Positions 34,943 through 43,545 of a stretch of DNA of 64,000 nucleotides are shown here, in pieces (within the stretch, counting starts at the first letter, position 1; each line of letters begins with the position of its first letter). Source of the stretch: Neobacillus sp. PS3-40. GTDB taxonomy: Bacteria; Bacillota; Bacilli; Bacillales; Cytobacillaceae. Under the pieces are notes generated by a model, which was given only the letters and a program-made list of their open reading frames with translations, was not told where the DNA came from and did no database searches. The stretch lies in the NCBI RefSeq assembly GCF_030915485.1, contig NZ_CP133266.1, positions 1,984,001-2,048,000 of the forward strand. Reading direction: 5' to 3'. The position numbers and the translations under genes are program-made.

Positions 34943-35977
34943 TTAACGTTTTGAAGCATTTGGTACGAATAATGGTTTTCCAAATTTCGTTTTGCCATAT
35001 TTTCCGATTAGCTTTTGTCCTTCTTTGCTTACTAGGAAGTCAATAAAGGCTTTACTAGAATTTGGCTTTTTCGTTCCTACTACTCTCATAATACCATATG
35101 GATTTAGAAGTTCTTTTTGTCCTGAAACTAAGTTTACTAAACCAGTTTTATTTGTTAGGAAGGTAGCTTCATCTGTAAGTGTATAACCACCCATTTCATC
35201 TGCCATTCGTAATGTATCTCCCATGCCGGATCCGGCCTTTTTATACCAGTCTCCACTTGGCTTAATGTTTAAATCATTCCAGATACTAATTTCTTTCTTG
35301 TTTGTACCTGAATCATCACCTCTAGAGATAAAGGTTGATTTTGTACTCACTATTTTCTTTAATGCACTTTCAACCGTTTTGGAATTTTTTATTTTAGCTG
35401 GGTCCGCCTTTGGCCCAACTAATAAAAATTGATTGTACATTAGATTGTAAGCCATCTCACCACGTTTTTCCTTCACAAACTTATCTTCGCTTTTTCTATC
35501 ATGAACAAGCAATACGTCAGCGTCGCCCTGTTCACCCATTTTAATTGCTTGCCCTGTACCTACTGCAACCACTTTAACATCAACATCATATTTTGCTTCA
35601 AATACTGGGATAATCGCATCTAACAAACCAGAATCCTGTGTACTTGTTGTAGTTGCAAGGATAAAGTTGCTTTCAAGCTTTACCTTTTTAGCGACTGCCT
35701 TTGTATATTTAGCGTAAACATACCCAAATGTACCATTCCATTTAATTTTATACCATGTACTTTTTTTACTAACAACATCTAGTACTTTCCCTTTTTTCGC
35801 GGTCCCTATTTGTTTATATTTTGTTCCCGCATCATTACGGACTTTTAGACTTTGTGAAGCAGTAACTGATTTCAATACCTTTGTACTTGTTGTTGAAGCT
35901 GCAAATGAAGGTGTAATGATAGAAAAGACTAGAAGAAATGCTGTTAAAATGGATACTAATAGATTGCGCTTTTTCAC
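34943..35977 (-). CDS. tupA: tungstate-binding protein TupA with N-terminal SH3 domain
   Basis: Substrate-binding protein of a tungstate ABC importer. Residues 1-27 are a signal peptide ending SFA-AS, with no lipobox cysteine. Residues about 38-95 are a bacterial SH3 domain (SLKVRNDAGTKYKQIGTAKKG...WYKIKWNGTFGYVYAKY). Residues about 103-344 are the TupA fold: LATTTSTQDSGLLDAIIPVF, VGTGQAIKMGEQGDADVLLVH, SRGDDSGTNKKE and NPYGIMRV. The TTTSTQDSG motif marks tungstate rather than molybdate binders. The SH3 domain probably holds the protein in the wall in place of a lipid anchor. It is divergent from tupBC, with about 260 bases between. Confidence 0.9.
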   Translation of the reverse strand: MKKRNLLVSILTAFLLVFSIITPSFAASTTSTKVLKSVTASQSLKVRNDAGTKYKQIGTAKKGKVLDVVSKKSTWYKIKWNGTFGYVYAKYTKAVAKKVKLESNFILATTTSTQDSGLLDAIIPVFEAKYDVDVKVVAVGTGQAIKMGEQGDADVLLVHDRKSEDKFVKEKRGEMAYNLMYNQFLLVGPKADPAKIKNSKTVESALKKIVSTKSTFISRGDDSGTNKKEISIWNDLNIKPSGDWYKKAGSGMGDTLRMADEMGGYTLTDEATFLTNKTGLVNLVSGQKELLNPYGIMRVVGTKKPNSSKAFIDFLVSKEGQKLIGKYGKTKFGKPLFVPNASKR

Positions 35978-36054
35978 TTTTTATCCCTCCAATAGTAATC
36001 TAACAATTTAACAATAATGGGTAATTTTTCAAATGTAAATACTTTACTTTTGCT

Positions 36055-36150
36055 TTTGTTAAGTTTTGTGAAGTTTCGTTAAGTTCTGTTTAATTTCGTT
36101 CAAATTTATGCCATATTTCAGTAACTAATATAGATAGAACTTAACAAAAG
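36055..36150. promoter_or_regulatory. iterated GTTAAGTT-like words between tupA and tupB
   Basis: GTTAAGTT at 36058 and again near 36079, with degenerate copies (GTGAAGTT, GTTTAATT) between and after, and the inverse AACTTAAC near 36138. They lie in the shared upstream region of the two divergent tup units and could bind a regulator. Confidence 0.4.
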
Positions 36151-36234
36151 CTAATGAATATATATTATTCCCCTTGCCAATTATTTCAAAAAAATATACG
36201 ATTATTTTATATTATTTTGACGGAGGAACAGAAA

Positions 36235-36927
36235 ATGAATGGTTGGATCTCACTTTTTAAAGATGATGCTATTCTAGAAATTATCAAACTCTCATTACAA
36301 GTTTCATTGACTGCAATGGTGATCGGAAGCATCATCGGAATCTTAGCAGGGACAACACTCGGTATTTATAATTTTATTGGGAAAAAAATTATTCTTTCTG
36401 TTGTGTATACACTAATGGGAATGCCGCCAGTCTTAATAGGAGTAATCGTTTATCTGTTACTTTCAAGGCATGGAATTTTAGGCTCTGCACAACTCCTATT
36501 TACTCCAACAGCGATGATTATTGCACAAACTATTTTAATTACTCCCATTGTCACTGGACTTACATACTCCGCAATATCTTCAAACGACAAGAAATATTCT
36601 GCCGCTGCTCTTACATTGGGAGCAAATGATTTTCAACTATGGAAGGTTTTATTACGAGAATCAAGGCGGGGTATCATTACAGCTTGTTTAACCGCATTTG
36701 GTAGAGCAATTTCCGAAGTAGGTGCGGTCATGCTTGTTGGAGGAAATATTGAAGGAAGTACACGTGTTATGACTACTGCCATGATTTTGGAAACACGACA
36801 AGGAAATTTTAACGTTGCACTTGCTTTAGGAGCAGTTCTACTACTTATTAGTTTTTTAATTAATTTTTCAGTATTATGGAAATTTATGTTTAAAAGGGCA
36901 TCTTTTACTGAGGTGATTCAATCATGA
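36235..36927 (+). CDS. tupB: tungstate ABC transporter permease TupB
   Basis: 230 residues with about five membrane helices and the permease EAA-type loop AAALTLGANDFQLWKVLLRESRRGI. GRAISEVGAVMLVGGNI and TRVMTTAMILETRQGNFNVALALGAVLL are typical of TupB. ATG 36235 follows a clear GGAGG by eight bases; an in-frame start at 36154 has none. Its stop overlaps the tupC start by four bases (ATGA), so the two are translationally coupled. It works with the divergent TupA and downstream TupC. Confidence 0.92.
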   Translation: MNGWISLFKDDAILEIIKLSLQVSLTAMVIGSIIGILAGTTLGIYNFIGKKIILSVVYTLMGMPPVLIGVIVYLLLSRHGILGSAQLLFTPTAMIIAQTILITPIVTGLTYSAISSNDKKYSAAALTLGANDFQLWKVLLRESRRGIITACLTAFGRAISEVGAVMLVGGNIEGSTRVMTTAMILETRQGNFNVALALGAVLLLISFLINFSVLWKFMFKRASFTEVIQS

Positions 36928-37643
36928 CAAATACCGTTATTCTTCAACAGGTAACTGTTAAAACAGCAAATAAAACCCTACTTAAAATAGATAATTTTCA
37001 GGTAAATTCAGGTAAAAGATACGTTATCATTGGCCCTAGTGGGGCGGGGAAAAGTACTCTACTAAAATCAATCGCTACCCTTCAATCGTATAGCTCAGGA
37101 GAGATTTTTTTATTTAATGAAAAAATGGAGAAAAAGAACAAACGGTTGTTAAGAAAAAGAATGGTTTATGTTGCACAGCAAGAAGTTATGTTCTTTGGAA
37201 GTGTTGAAGATAATGTTGGCCTAGGGCTTAAGTTTCGAAAGGATTCGAAAGATGATCGACAACTAAAAATAAGCAACATTCTAAAACTTTTGGGTTTAGA
37301 AGGCTATGAAAAGAGGAATGTTGAATCTCTTTCTGGAGGAGAAATCCAACGTGTTGCTTTAGCCCGATCCCTCGTTCTTGAACCTGAGCTTTTGCTTTTA
37401 GATGAGCCTACAGCAAATCTGGATCCCTTCAATGTTCAATTGATCGAGCGAGCAATCATTAAGTATTGCGAAGAAAAAGGAGCAACCCTTATACTTGCTA
37501 CCCATAATATGAATCAGGCAAGAAGAATTGGGCAACATGGAATTTTTATTGAAAAGGGTAAAATGACCGAGTCTGGTGATATTACGGATTTATTGGAAAA
37601 TCCCAAAACAAAAGAACTAATTGACTTTCTTGAATGGGTTTAG
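36924..37643 (+). CDS. tupC: tungstate ABC transporter ATP-binding protein TupC
   Basis: 239 residues with Walker A GPSGAGKST, Q-loop (VYVAQQEVMF), signature LSGGEIQR, Walker B LLLLDEPTANLD and the switch histidine in ATHNMNQARRIG. It energises TupB. It overlaps tupB by four bases. A REP family B hairpin directly after the stop probably serves as its terminator. Confidence 0.92.
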   Translation: MTNTVILQQVTVKTANKTLLKIDNFQVNSGKRYVIIGPSGAGKSTLLKSIATLQSYSSGEIFLFNEKMEKKNKRLLRKRMVYVAQQEVMFFGSVEDNVGLGLKFRKDSKDDRQLKISNILKLLGLEGYEKRNVESLSGGEIQRVALARSLVLEPELLLLDEPTANLDPFNVQLIERAIIKYCEEKGATLILATHNMNQARRIGQHGIFIEKGKMTESGDITDLLENPKTKELIDFLEWV

Positions 37644-37647
37644 GGGA

Positions 37648-37684
37648 AGGGGAAGCAGGGGGACGGTTCTTCTGCTTCCCCCTT
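37648..37684. repeat. REP family B, copy 1 (after tupC)
   Basis: Hairpin arms GGGAAGCAG / CTGCTTCCC around a GGGGACGGTTCTT loop, five bases after the tupC stop. A CTTTCTC tail follows. Confidence 0.75.
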
Positions 37685-37714
37685 TCTCTATGCCTGAACT
37701 TAGGTTTGGAGAAA

Positions 37715-37837
37715 GGCAACCGGTGGTGCACTTGTACCACCAGCGGATATGGATCACTTTTACGAAAAAGGCAAAGAGCTTAATGTGAATCATAAATCAA
37801 GCCGTGATCATATATATGATCATGTATTAACGTTTTA
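37715..37837 (+). pseudogene. duplicated 3' end of dsdA
   Basis: This stretch matches bases 34725-34835 of dsdA with few changes. It encodes ATGGALVPPADMDHFYEKGK, then the same ELNVN...KSSRDH, and ends with the same TTAACGxTTTAACACAAA. An extra ATATATATGATC-type insertion near the end breaks exact alignment. Nothing of the dsdA N-terminal or central part is present. The IS1182-type element starts right after the matching block. Together with intact dsdA it forms a direct repeat flanking the tup genes. Confidence 0.85.
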
Positions 37838-37876
37838 ACACAAAGAGGCTGGGACAAAACCCACCTCTGAGATGAA

Positions 37877-37925
37877 AAAGCCGGTGGAATTTTACGATAA
37901 GTAAAATTTCACCGGCTTTGATTAT
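37877..37925 (+). terminator. hairpin at the left end of the IS
   Basis: Arms AAAGCCGGTG...TTTTAC and GTAAAA...CACCGGCTTT, followed by GATTATTTT. It stops inward transcription. Confidence 0.75.
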
Positions 37926-38000
37926 TTTCCAATAAAAATAAGGGCCACTTCTGATAAAATAAAGTTACCACACCAAATTTCATCCGAAAGAAGGGTCCTT

Positions 38001-39569
38001 ATGTTCAAAAATTATATCATGAATCAATTAGTTTTGCCTTTAGATTTAGAAGTAAAATTACAAAATAATGATATTGCCTACCATGTCCATCATTTAGTTG
38101 AAAGTATCCCTCATGAAGCGTTCGAACCATTTCTTCGAAATGAGGGTTGCCCAGCCTATCATCCACGCATGATGCTTAAAATTATCTTATGTGCCTACAC
38201 ACAATCTGTCTTTTCAGGGCGTAAAATTGAAGCATTATTAAAAGATAGTATCCGTATGATGTGGCTGGCTCAAGGACATGAACCAAGCTACCGCACAATA
38301 AACCGATTCCGTGTTCAATCAGAAGTGAAAGATTTAATCCGCCAATGTTTCGTCCAATTCCGTTGCCAATTGATTGAAGAAAAACTTATCGATCAAGAAG
38401 CGGTTTTTATCGATGGCACAAAGATTGAAGCGAATGCGAATAAATTTACGTTTGTCTGGAAGAAATCGGTTGAGAAATATCATCAAAGTTTAATTGAAAA
38501 GTCAAATCAGCTATACAATGAACTACTTGAGAACGAAATCATACCTGAAATTAAATGTGAAAGCGATGAACAGTTATCATTGGAAGAGATCGCTCAATTG
38601 GTTAAAAAAGTGGACGATGTCGTAACCGAGTATGATAAACAAATTGAAGTATCGACAGACGTTCTAGAACGAAAAGCCTTAAGAAGTGAACGCAAATACC
38701 CGAAACAAGTGCGTAAACAGTTGATTGATTTTGTCTTACGAAAACAGAAATACCAACAAGACTTTGAAATATTTGGCACACGTAATAGCTATTCTAAAAC
38801 AGATCCGGATGCGACATTTATGCGAATGAAAGATGATTATATGCAAAACGGACAATTGAAGGCAGGTTACAATGTACAAATCGCAACGGAAGGTCAATAC
38901 GCGCTTGCCTATAGTTTATTTTCAAACCCAACAGATACACGTACGTTAATTCCATTTCTAGATGAGATCGAGCAGCATTATTTCGAGTTACCGAAACACA
39001 TTGTCGCAGATGCAGGTTATGGTAGTGAACAAAACTATAATGATATCCTTTCGAACAGAAAACGAGAAGCACTTATTACGTATAACATGTATTTGAAAGA
39101 ACAAAAGAAAAAGTATAAACAAAACACATTTAATCCCGACAATTGGCAGTATAATGAAGAAACAGATACATATACATGTCCCAATCAGAAACTTCTTAAA
39201 TTTCAATATCATTCTATACGTAATGACCGTACAGACTTCCAACGGAAGTTCAAAATCTATGAATGCGAAGACTGTTCAGGATGCCCGTTCCGTTCATCAT
39301 GTACAAAAGCAAAAGAAGGAAACAATCGAAAACTAATGGTGAATGAAAAATGGGAACAGCAAAAAGAATATGTAAGAGAGAAGCTTTCAGAAGAGAAAAC
39401 GAGTGCCATCTATCGAAAACGCAAAATCGATGTGGAACCAGTTTTTGGATTCTTGAAGGCTAATTTGCGTTTCTCTCGGTTTTCTGTACGAGGAAAATCG
39501 AAAGTAGAAAACGAAATGGGCCTCGCGTTAATGGCAGTGAATTTAAGAAAATTCACTGCCAACAACTAA
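38001..39569 (+). CDS. IS1182-family transposase
   Basis: 522 residues with the DUF772 N-terminal domain (YHPRMMLKIILCAYTQSVFSG, DSIRMMWLAQGHEPSYRTINRF) and a DDE nuclease. The first aspartate is probably in VFIDGTKIEANANKFTF, the second in HIVADAGYGSEQNY, and the glutamate in the C-terminal region near KIDVEPVFGFLKANLRFSRF. A cysteine cluster (CEDCSGCPFRSSC) lies before the end, as usual in this family. The frame is intact and flanked by the matching IS ends, so the element may be active. Confidence 0.92.
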   Translation: MFKNYIMNQLVLPLDLEVKLQNNDIAYHVHHLVESIPHEAFEPFLRNEGCPAYHPRMMLKIILCAYTQSVFSGRKIEALLKDSIRMMWLAQGHEPSYRTINRFRVQSEVKDLIRQCFVQFRCQLIEEKLIDQEAVFIDGTKIEANANKFTFVWKKSVEKYHQSLIEKSNQLYNELLENEIIPEIKCESDEQLSLEEIAQLVKKVDDVVTEYDKQIEVSTDVLERKALRSERKYPKQVRKQLIDFVLRKQKYQQDFEIFGTRNSYSKTDPDATFMRMKDDYMQNGQLKAGYNVQIATEGQYALAYSLFSNPTDTRTLIPFLDEIEQHYFELPKHIVADAGYGSEQNYNDILSNRKREALITYNMYLKEQKKKYKQNTFNPDNWQYNEETDTYTCPNQKLLKFQYHSIRNDRTDFQRKFKIYECEDCSGCPFRSSCTKAKEGNNRKLMVNEKWEQQKEYVREKLSEEKTSAIYRKRKIDVEPVFGFLKANLRFSRFSVRGKSKVENEMGLALMAVNLRKFTANN

Positions 39570-39601
39570 GGTAATAGAAGAATTAACACCCCAAAATAGA
39601 T

Positions 39602-39640
39602 AAAGGTGAATTTGAGTAAGCTCAAATTCACCTTTCTTAC
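39602..39640. terminator. hairpin at the right end of the IS
   Basis: Arms AAAGGTGAATTTGAG / CTCAAATTCACCTTT with a four-base loop, downstream of the transposase gene. Confidence 0.85.
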
Positions 39641-39708
39641 TATTTGAAGCTAGTTATGTCCCAGCCTCTTTTATTATTATTCCAAGATAAAGCCATCACC
39701 CAATTTAT

Positions 39709-39725
39709 GGATGGTGCCTGTCACC
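39709..39725 (+). repeat. REP family A, copy touching the oxidoreductase stop codon
   Basis: GGATGGTGCCTGTCACC. Its last base is the first base (on the plus strand) of the TAG stop at 39725-39727 of the leftward oxidoreductase gene. Confidence 0.85.
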
Positions 39726-40750
39726 TACCACTTTTCACTTGATTCATAAGCCATCAAGATGATTTCCATTGCTTTCTTACCTTCTTCGCCATTTATTAAA
39801 GGCTCGGAATTAGTATGAATGGCGTCGATAAAGTCTTTATAAAGCGGTGTATGGCCTGAACCATAGACATTATCAATTTCAGTGCTATCGTCTTCGCTAT
39901 CATAGTCTTTTTTATCAGCAAAATCCCAAGTCTTGATATCGTTAACTGCAAGTCCACCAATGACAACCGTTCCTGTTTCACCGAAAATGCTTAACGTTTC
40001 TTCAAGGTTCTTCGGATAGACGCAAGCAGATCCTTCAACAATTCCAATAGATCCATTTTTAAATCTGATTAGGATTGCCCCGAAGTCTTCCATTTCAATG
40101 TCCCTTAAAAAGGTTGATCGCTCTGCATGGACTCTTTCAACCTCTGAACCCATCATCCACTGAAGAAGGTCAATGTTATGGATACATTGATTCATAAGAG
40201 TTCCACCATCAAGCTCTTTCGTACCTCTCCATGGAGCTTGTTTATAATAATTATTATCTCTAGTCCAAAGAATTCTGGCCGTTCCGTTCATTATTCTGCC
40301 AAATCTGCCTTCTTCAATGGCTTTTCTTAATTTTTGAATTGGCGGATTAAATCTATTTTGATGTGAGATACACACTTTTTTATCTTTCTCTTTTGCTACG
40401 GCAATAATTCTGTCTGCGTCTTCCACTGAAAGAGCCATAGGTTTTTCAATTAAGACATGTGTGCCCGCATTAATGCAATCTATTGCATGTTTTGCATGAT
40501 AACCACTTTCAGTAGCGATTGTCACTACATCAATGTCTTCATTCTTTAACATTTCTATGTAGTCAGTGTAAACTTTCACATTTGAATTTTCTAATCCTTT
40601 TTGATATTGCTCTTTTCTTTCAATTGCCTTACTTTCAACAATATCACATACAGCAACAAGTGTTGCATCTTGATCATTATTGAGTAATGCTTCGATATGT
40701 TTGTATGAAATTCTTCCGCAACCTAGTATTGCAAACTTAAGTTTTGACAT
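39725..40750 (-). CDS. Gfo/Idh/MocA-family NAD(P)-dependent oxidoreductase
   Basis: 341 residues. The N-terminal Rossmann fold opens KLKFAILGCGRISYKHIEAL, and the family's catalytic EKP motif is present in HVLIEKPMALSVEDAD. The substrate domain contains GGTLMNQCIHNIDLLQWMMG, whose GG..x..HxxD pattern holds the catalytic His. Such enzymes oxidise sugar or inositol derivatives; the end ECKxA-type GEEGKKAMEIILMAYESSEKW is like that of sugar-nucleotide dehydrogenases. The exact substrate is unknown. ATG 40750 follows GAGGTGA; a longer frame to 40846 runs through a REP copy and is rejected. Confidence 0.88.
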   Translation of the reverse strand: MSKLKFAILGCGRISYKHIEALLNNDQDATLVAVCDIVESKAIERKEQYQKGLENSNVKVYTDYIEMLKNEDIDVVTIATESGYHAKHAIDCINAGTHVLIEKPMALSVEDADRIIAVAKEKDKKVCISHQNRFNPPIQKLRKAIEEGRFGRIMNGTARILWTRDNNYYKQAPWRGTKELDGGTLMNQCIHNIDLLQWMMGSEVERVHAERSTFLRDIEMEDFGAILIRFKNGSIGIVEGSACVYPKNLEETLSIFGETGTVVIGGLAVNDIKTWDFADKKDYDSEDDSTEIDNVYGSGHTPLYKDFIDAIHTNSEPLINGEEGKKAMEIILMAYESSEKW

Positions 40751-40777
40751 TTCATTCACCTCTATATAATAGTTGTA

Positions 40778-40806
40778 GGAAGCAAAGGGACGGTTCTTCT
40801 GCTTCC
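40778..40806. repeat. REP family B, copy 2
   Basis: Arms GGAAGCA / TGCTTCC, followed by CTACGCTTTAAATATT. On the minus strand that tail reads Phe-Lys-Ala-stop, as at the end of RAYT 2. It lies 28 bases before the oxidoreductase start. Confidence 0.75.
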
Positions 40807-40852
40807 CTCTTTCCCTACGCTTTAAATATTCTACCATATTTAACATGAGAAA

Positions 40853-40878
40853 GAAGCTGGGGACGGTTCTACTGCTTC
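40853..40878. repeat. REP family B, copy 3
   Basis: GAAGC...GGGACGGTTCTA...GCTTC, followed by CTATGCTTTAATATTT, again close to the RAYT 2 3' end. Confidence 0.7.
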
Positions 40879-40981
40879 CACCTATCCCTATGCTTTAATA
40901 TTTTACCACCCATATATTCAACATTGGTAATCATATGACATTATTCTACGATATTTTTAGCTGATTTACTATCAAAACATA

Positions 40982-41010
40982 GGAAGCAAGGGAACCGTCT
41001 CTTCGCTTTC
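40982..41010. repeat. REP family B, copy 4, at the RAYT 2 3' end
   Basis: GGAAGCAAGGGAACCGTC...GCTTTC lies one base beyond the RAYT 2 stop codon, the normal place for a REP next to its RAYT. Confidence 0.8.
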
Positions 41011-41011
41011 T

Positions 41012-41803
41012 CTAAGCTTTAAATACAAGGTTAGGGGAAACGCCCAAAATTCTTGCAAGCTGGCGATGTGATATTCCATCGATAATTTTTACTTCTCGCA
41101 AAATTTCATTTCTTTTTAACTTTGGTAAGCTCTTTACTTGTGCTACCTCAATCGCACCAAGAAATTTCTTGATTTCTAGCCTTGCGTCTTCATCGGTTAA
41201 CTTTTTTCTTTCATTTATTTTATCATCTAGACATTGATCATTATTTTTTTTGTCATTAAATTCTTTAAATCTTTCTTTGGCAAGCGTTAGATCAGCAGAA
41301 AACATGCTTAAAATAAAATCAAAATCCAGCATATTCTTTGGATAAAGATTTTTCCCATAGTATCCGAGACAACTACTCCACTTCCATTCATCAGCTCTAT
41401 TGACTATTCCAGCTTTTACCGGGTTTTGATGGATATATCGTATGACTGTTTGTAAATATTTATACGTTTCTACATTTTCACTTTTGAACCTATCCTGAAA
41501 AAGATGCCCCGTTGTTCTATACTTCCAGTTATAGTACCAGACAAAGCTAACACCAATGCGTTTCATTGTAACTGAAATATCTTCCTTGCCTTCTTTCAAA
41601 AGCAGATGCACATGATTACTCATCAAGCACCAAGCATAAACGTCCATTTCCGATTTTATTTTATATTTTTGAATAATATCAAGAAATTTTATGCAGTCCT
41701 CATCATCATGAAATATTTCCTGTCTATTTGCACCTCTTAACATGATGTGGTACACTCCATTTTTACTTTTCACCCTAGCTCTACGAGATATCTCTATCAC
41801 CAC
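41012..41803 (-). CDS. REP-associated tyrosine transposase with C-terminal HTH, RAYT 2
   Basis: 263 residues. The Y1 domain (about 10-150) has the HUH motif His64-Val65-His66 in LMSNHVHLLLK, the opening YHIMLRGANRQEIF and the tyrosine helix GVSFVWYYNWKYRTTGHLFQ, then RYIHQNPVKAGIV. It is longer than RAYT 1 through a C-terminal region ending in a helix-turn-helix (GISHRQLARILGVSPNLVFK). Its stop lies one base from a REP family B hairpin. Several distant family B copies contain its final codons, and a longer piece of a relative's 3' end lies at 52553-52607. The two RAYTs are only distantly related. It probably acts on family B. Confidence 0.9.
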   Translation of the reverse strand: MVIEISRRARVKSKNGVYHIMLRGANRQEIFHDDEDCIKFLDIIQKYKIKSEMDVYAWCLMSNHVHLLLKEGKEDISVTMKRIGVSFVWYYNWKYRTTGHLFQDRFKSENVETYKYLQTVIRYIHQNPVKAGIVNRADEWKWSSCLGYYGKNLYPKNMLDFDFILSMFSADLTLAKERFKEFNDKKNNDQCLDDKINERKKLTDEDARLEIKKFLGAIEVAQVKSLPKLKRNEILREVKIIDGISHRQLARILGVSPNLVFKA

Positions 41804-42277
41804 TTTCCAGGATCTATATTTTTCTTTTTCACCTTCATGTTGAATGAAGGGATGGCTCTCTTATTTGCAATGGACTAAAAATTCCCTCTTAATCACAACA
41901 AATCGCCCTTAAACATCGAACTCCCAGAGACTTCCCATTGAAAAATCAACAACCACACTATGGAATCATTTCCTTTTGAATCAATACATCTAACTGAACC
42001 CAACAGCCCTCAAGCCCTTTTAAACCGATACTTAGAAATGAAATTTTGAGAAAAAAAGAAGAAAATTGATATGAGAATATTCGAGTGTAAAAAGAAGTAA
42101 AAACGGATGGTGGACAATATGAGGATAGTAAATTGGAGATAAGATGGAGAGATGGCAGCTAATTTTATATTCAACACTTATATCAACATTCCTGCAAACG
42201 CTACTAACAAATTAAAAAAACAGAGGATAACTAGCATTGAAAACAAAGATTACCCTCTATAGTTTGAGAATTGAAAA
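41804..42277. other. intergenic region upstream of RAYT 2
   Basis: No gene is supported in this stretch of about 470 bases, and no clear repeat occurs until the REP copy at 42278. Confidence 0.3.
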
Positions 42278-42304
42278 GAAGCAAGGGAACCGTCCCCTTG
42301 CTTC
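42278..42304. repeat. REP family B, copy 5, terminator-like
   Basis: Perfect arms GAAGCAAGGG / CCCTTGCTTC around AACCGTC. On the minus strand it follows the gene at 42316 and is followed by TTTTC. About 39 bases here, starting with GAGAATTG, are repeated exactly at 46594-46632. Confidence 0.85.
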
Positions 42305-42315
42305 TTCTTGCTTCC

Positions 42316-43545
42316 TTACTTCATATCAGCAATACACTTTACTGCAATCAATTTGTCTTTGCTTGGTGTTTCGTATTTTACTATCGCTGGATTGCGGTCA
42401 ACATAGTAGCCTCCACCAACACTAAGCATAGTATCTTTAAAGGCATATATTCGGTAAGGTTGAGTACTCTTTTTCAATGGTAGTGAACTTGATCCATCTA
42501 ATTTAAATTGGGTTGTATTTTGAAGAACCGTTAATCTTCCTAATTGTCCTGGCTTAAGCACAACTCCATCCCAATATATTATCTGACCCTTATGATACTG
42601 CGTACAAGGATCAAATGTTTTAATATATGCAGAGGAAATAAAGCCTGATACCTTTTGGTCCACCGTCTTGAATGGGTACCACACAAATTGGTTTGGACTA
42701 TTTAAAGATTTATTATAAGTAAAGCTACCATTAATAATGAGGGTAGTATTTTTTGCTAATTGACCGCTTGCAGGACTATCCGGCTGTGGCCTAACGTTTA
42801 CATCATCCTTTGTTACCGTAACCTTTTCACCATTTTTAAAAAAGTATGATGATGTATGCAACGGCCCAGTTAGTGTATATTCCTTTGTTAAAAATTTAAT
42901 ATTTTCGTCGCTGTTTGGATTATATTCAAAATCGCTTGTTTTAAAAGGGAACTGCCCCAATTTTGTATCACCTAAGAAACTATCTTTTACAATAAGAGTA
43001 AAGACTTTTTCCTGATATGCCCCTGTATTTATTACCGTACTAGGCTGAACAAGAGGGCTATTTACAGGCTTTGTTCCGTTGTAGGCCATCACAGGGAAGT
43101 ACCAATTCTCAATTACCTGGCGGTCAGCACCTTTTATTTTAGGAAGGTCTGTCCTGTCATACATACTCGAAAGGACCTCAACGCCTTTTTCGATATTATA
43201 GTAGATATCGGTTTTCAATTTATCTTGATCATAGCTTGGTTGATTCGTAACCTGCATGAGACCAATTCCACCGTCTGCTGAGACAATTGGCTGACCATTA
43301 ACATCAAATTGTTTCCAGCCGTTTTCCTGCGAAGCTACAGCTTTAACCACTTCAGGAGGAATTCCTTTTTCTAAAGCAGCGTTTGTGAGCAAGCAGTTGA
43401 CATGCTGAAAAGAGGGATTTTCATTTGGCTGAATAGCTCCAAACTGTGTGCACTTCGAAGGAAATACTGACTCTGCAGAAGCATTTCCATAAAATAAACC
43501 GAGTGTTAACAGCATAAATAATCCAGCACTTAGTATGATTTTCAT
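42316..43545 (-). CDS. secreted lytic-transglycosylase-like protein with SH3 domain
   Basis: 409 residues with a signal peptide (cut near ASA-ES, residue 24). Residues about 48-175 resemble an SLT-type muramidase fold: [17 protein letters not shown], with the likely catalytic Glu in SQENGW, and then [15 protein letters not shown]. Residues about 240-310 form an SH3-type domain ([20 protein letters not shown]). The C-terminal 90 residues are unassigned and contain a pair of cysteines ([16 protein letters not shown]). It probably binds and cleaves peptidoglycan. ATG 43545 lies at the edge of an AT-rich region. Its terminator is a REP family B hairpin. Confidence 0.78.
   Translation of the reverse strand: MKIILSAGLFMLLTLGLFYGNASAESVFPSKCTQFGAIQPNENPSFQHVNCLLTNAALEKGIPPEVVKAVASQENGWKQFDVNGQPIVSADGGIGLMQVTNQPSYDQDKLKTDIYYNIEKGVEVLSSMYDRTDLPKIKGADRQVIENWYFPVMAYNGTKPVNSPLVQPSTVINTGAYQEKVFTLIVKDSFLGDTKLGQFPFKTSDFEYNPNSDENIKFLTKEYTLTGPLHTSSYFFKNGEKVTVTKDDVNVRPQPDSPASGQLAKNTTLIINGSFTYNKSLNSPNQFVWYPFKTVDQKVSGFISSAYIKTFDPCTQYHKGQIIYWDGVVLKPGQLGRLTVLQNTTQFKLDGSSSLPLKKSTQPYRIYAFKDTMLSVGGGYYVDRNPAIVKYETPSKDKLIAVKCIADMK

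Larger units (their letters stand above)
37845..39668 (+). mobile_element. complete IS1182-family insertion sequence
   Basis: Left end GAGGCTGGGACAAAAC at 37845 and right end GTTATGTCCCAGCCTC ending at 39668 form terminal inverted repeats with one mismatch in 16 bases. Between them lies one intact transposase gene. A hairpin lies near each end, at 37877-37919 and 39602-39635, probably blocking read-through from outside. No target duplication is obvious. The element lies exactly where the duplicated dsdA end should continue into its terminator. Confidence 0.85.

Noticed and set aside
35978-36234. Molybdenum/tungsten-cofactor riboswitch before tupB
   Set aside because: No conserved multi-stem structure could be made out; only short GTTAAGTT repeats are visible.
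40751-40846. Longer N-terminus for the Gfo/Idh/MocA oxidoreductase
   Set aside because: The extension runs through a REP family B copy; the Rossmann fold starts right after ATG 40750.
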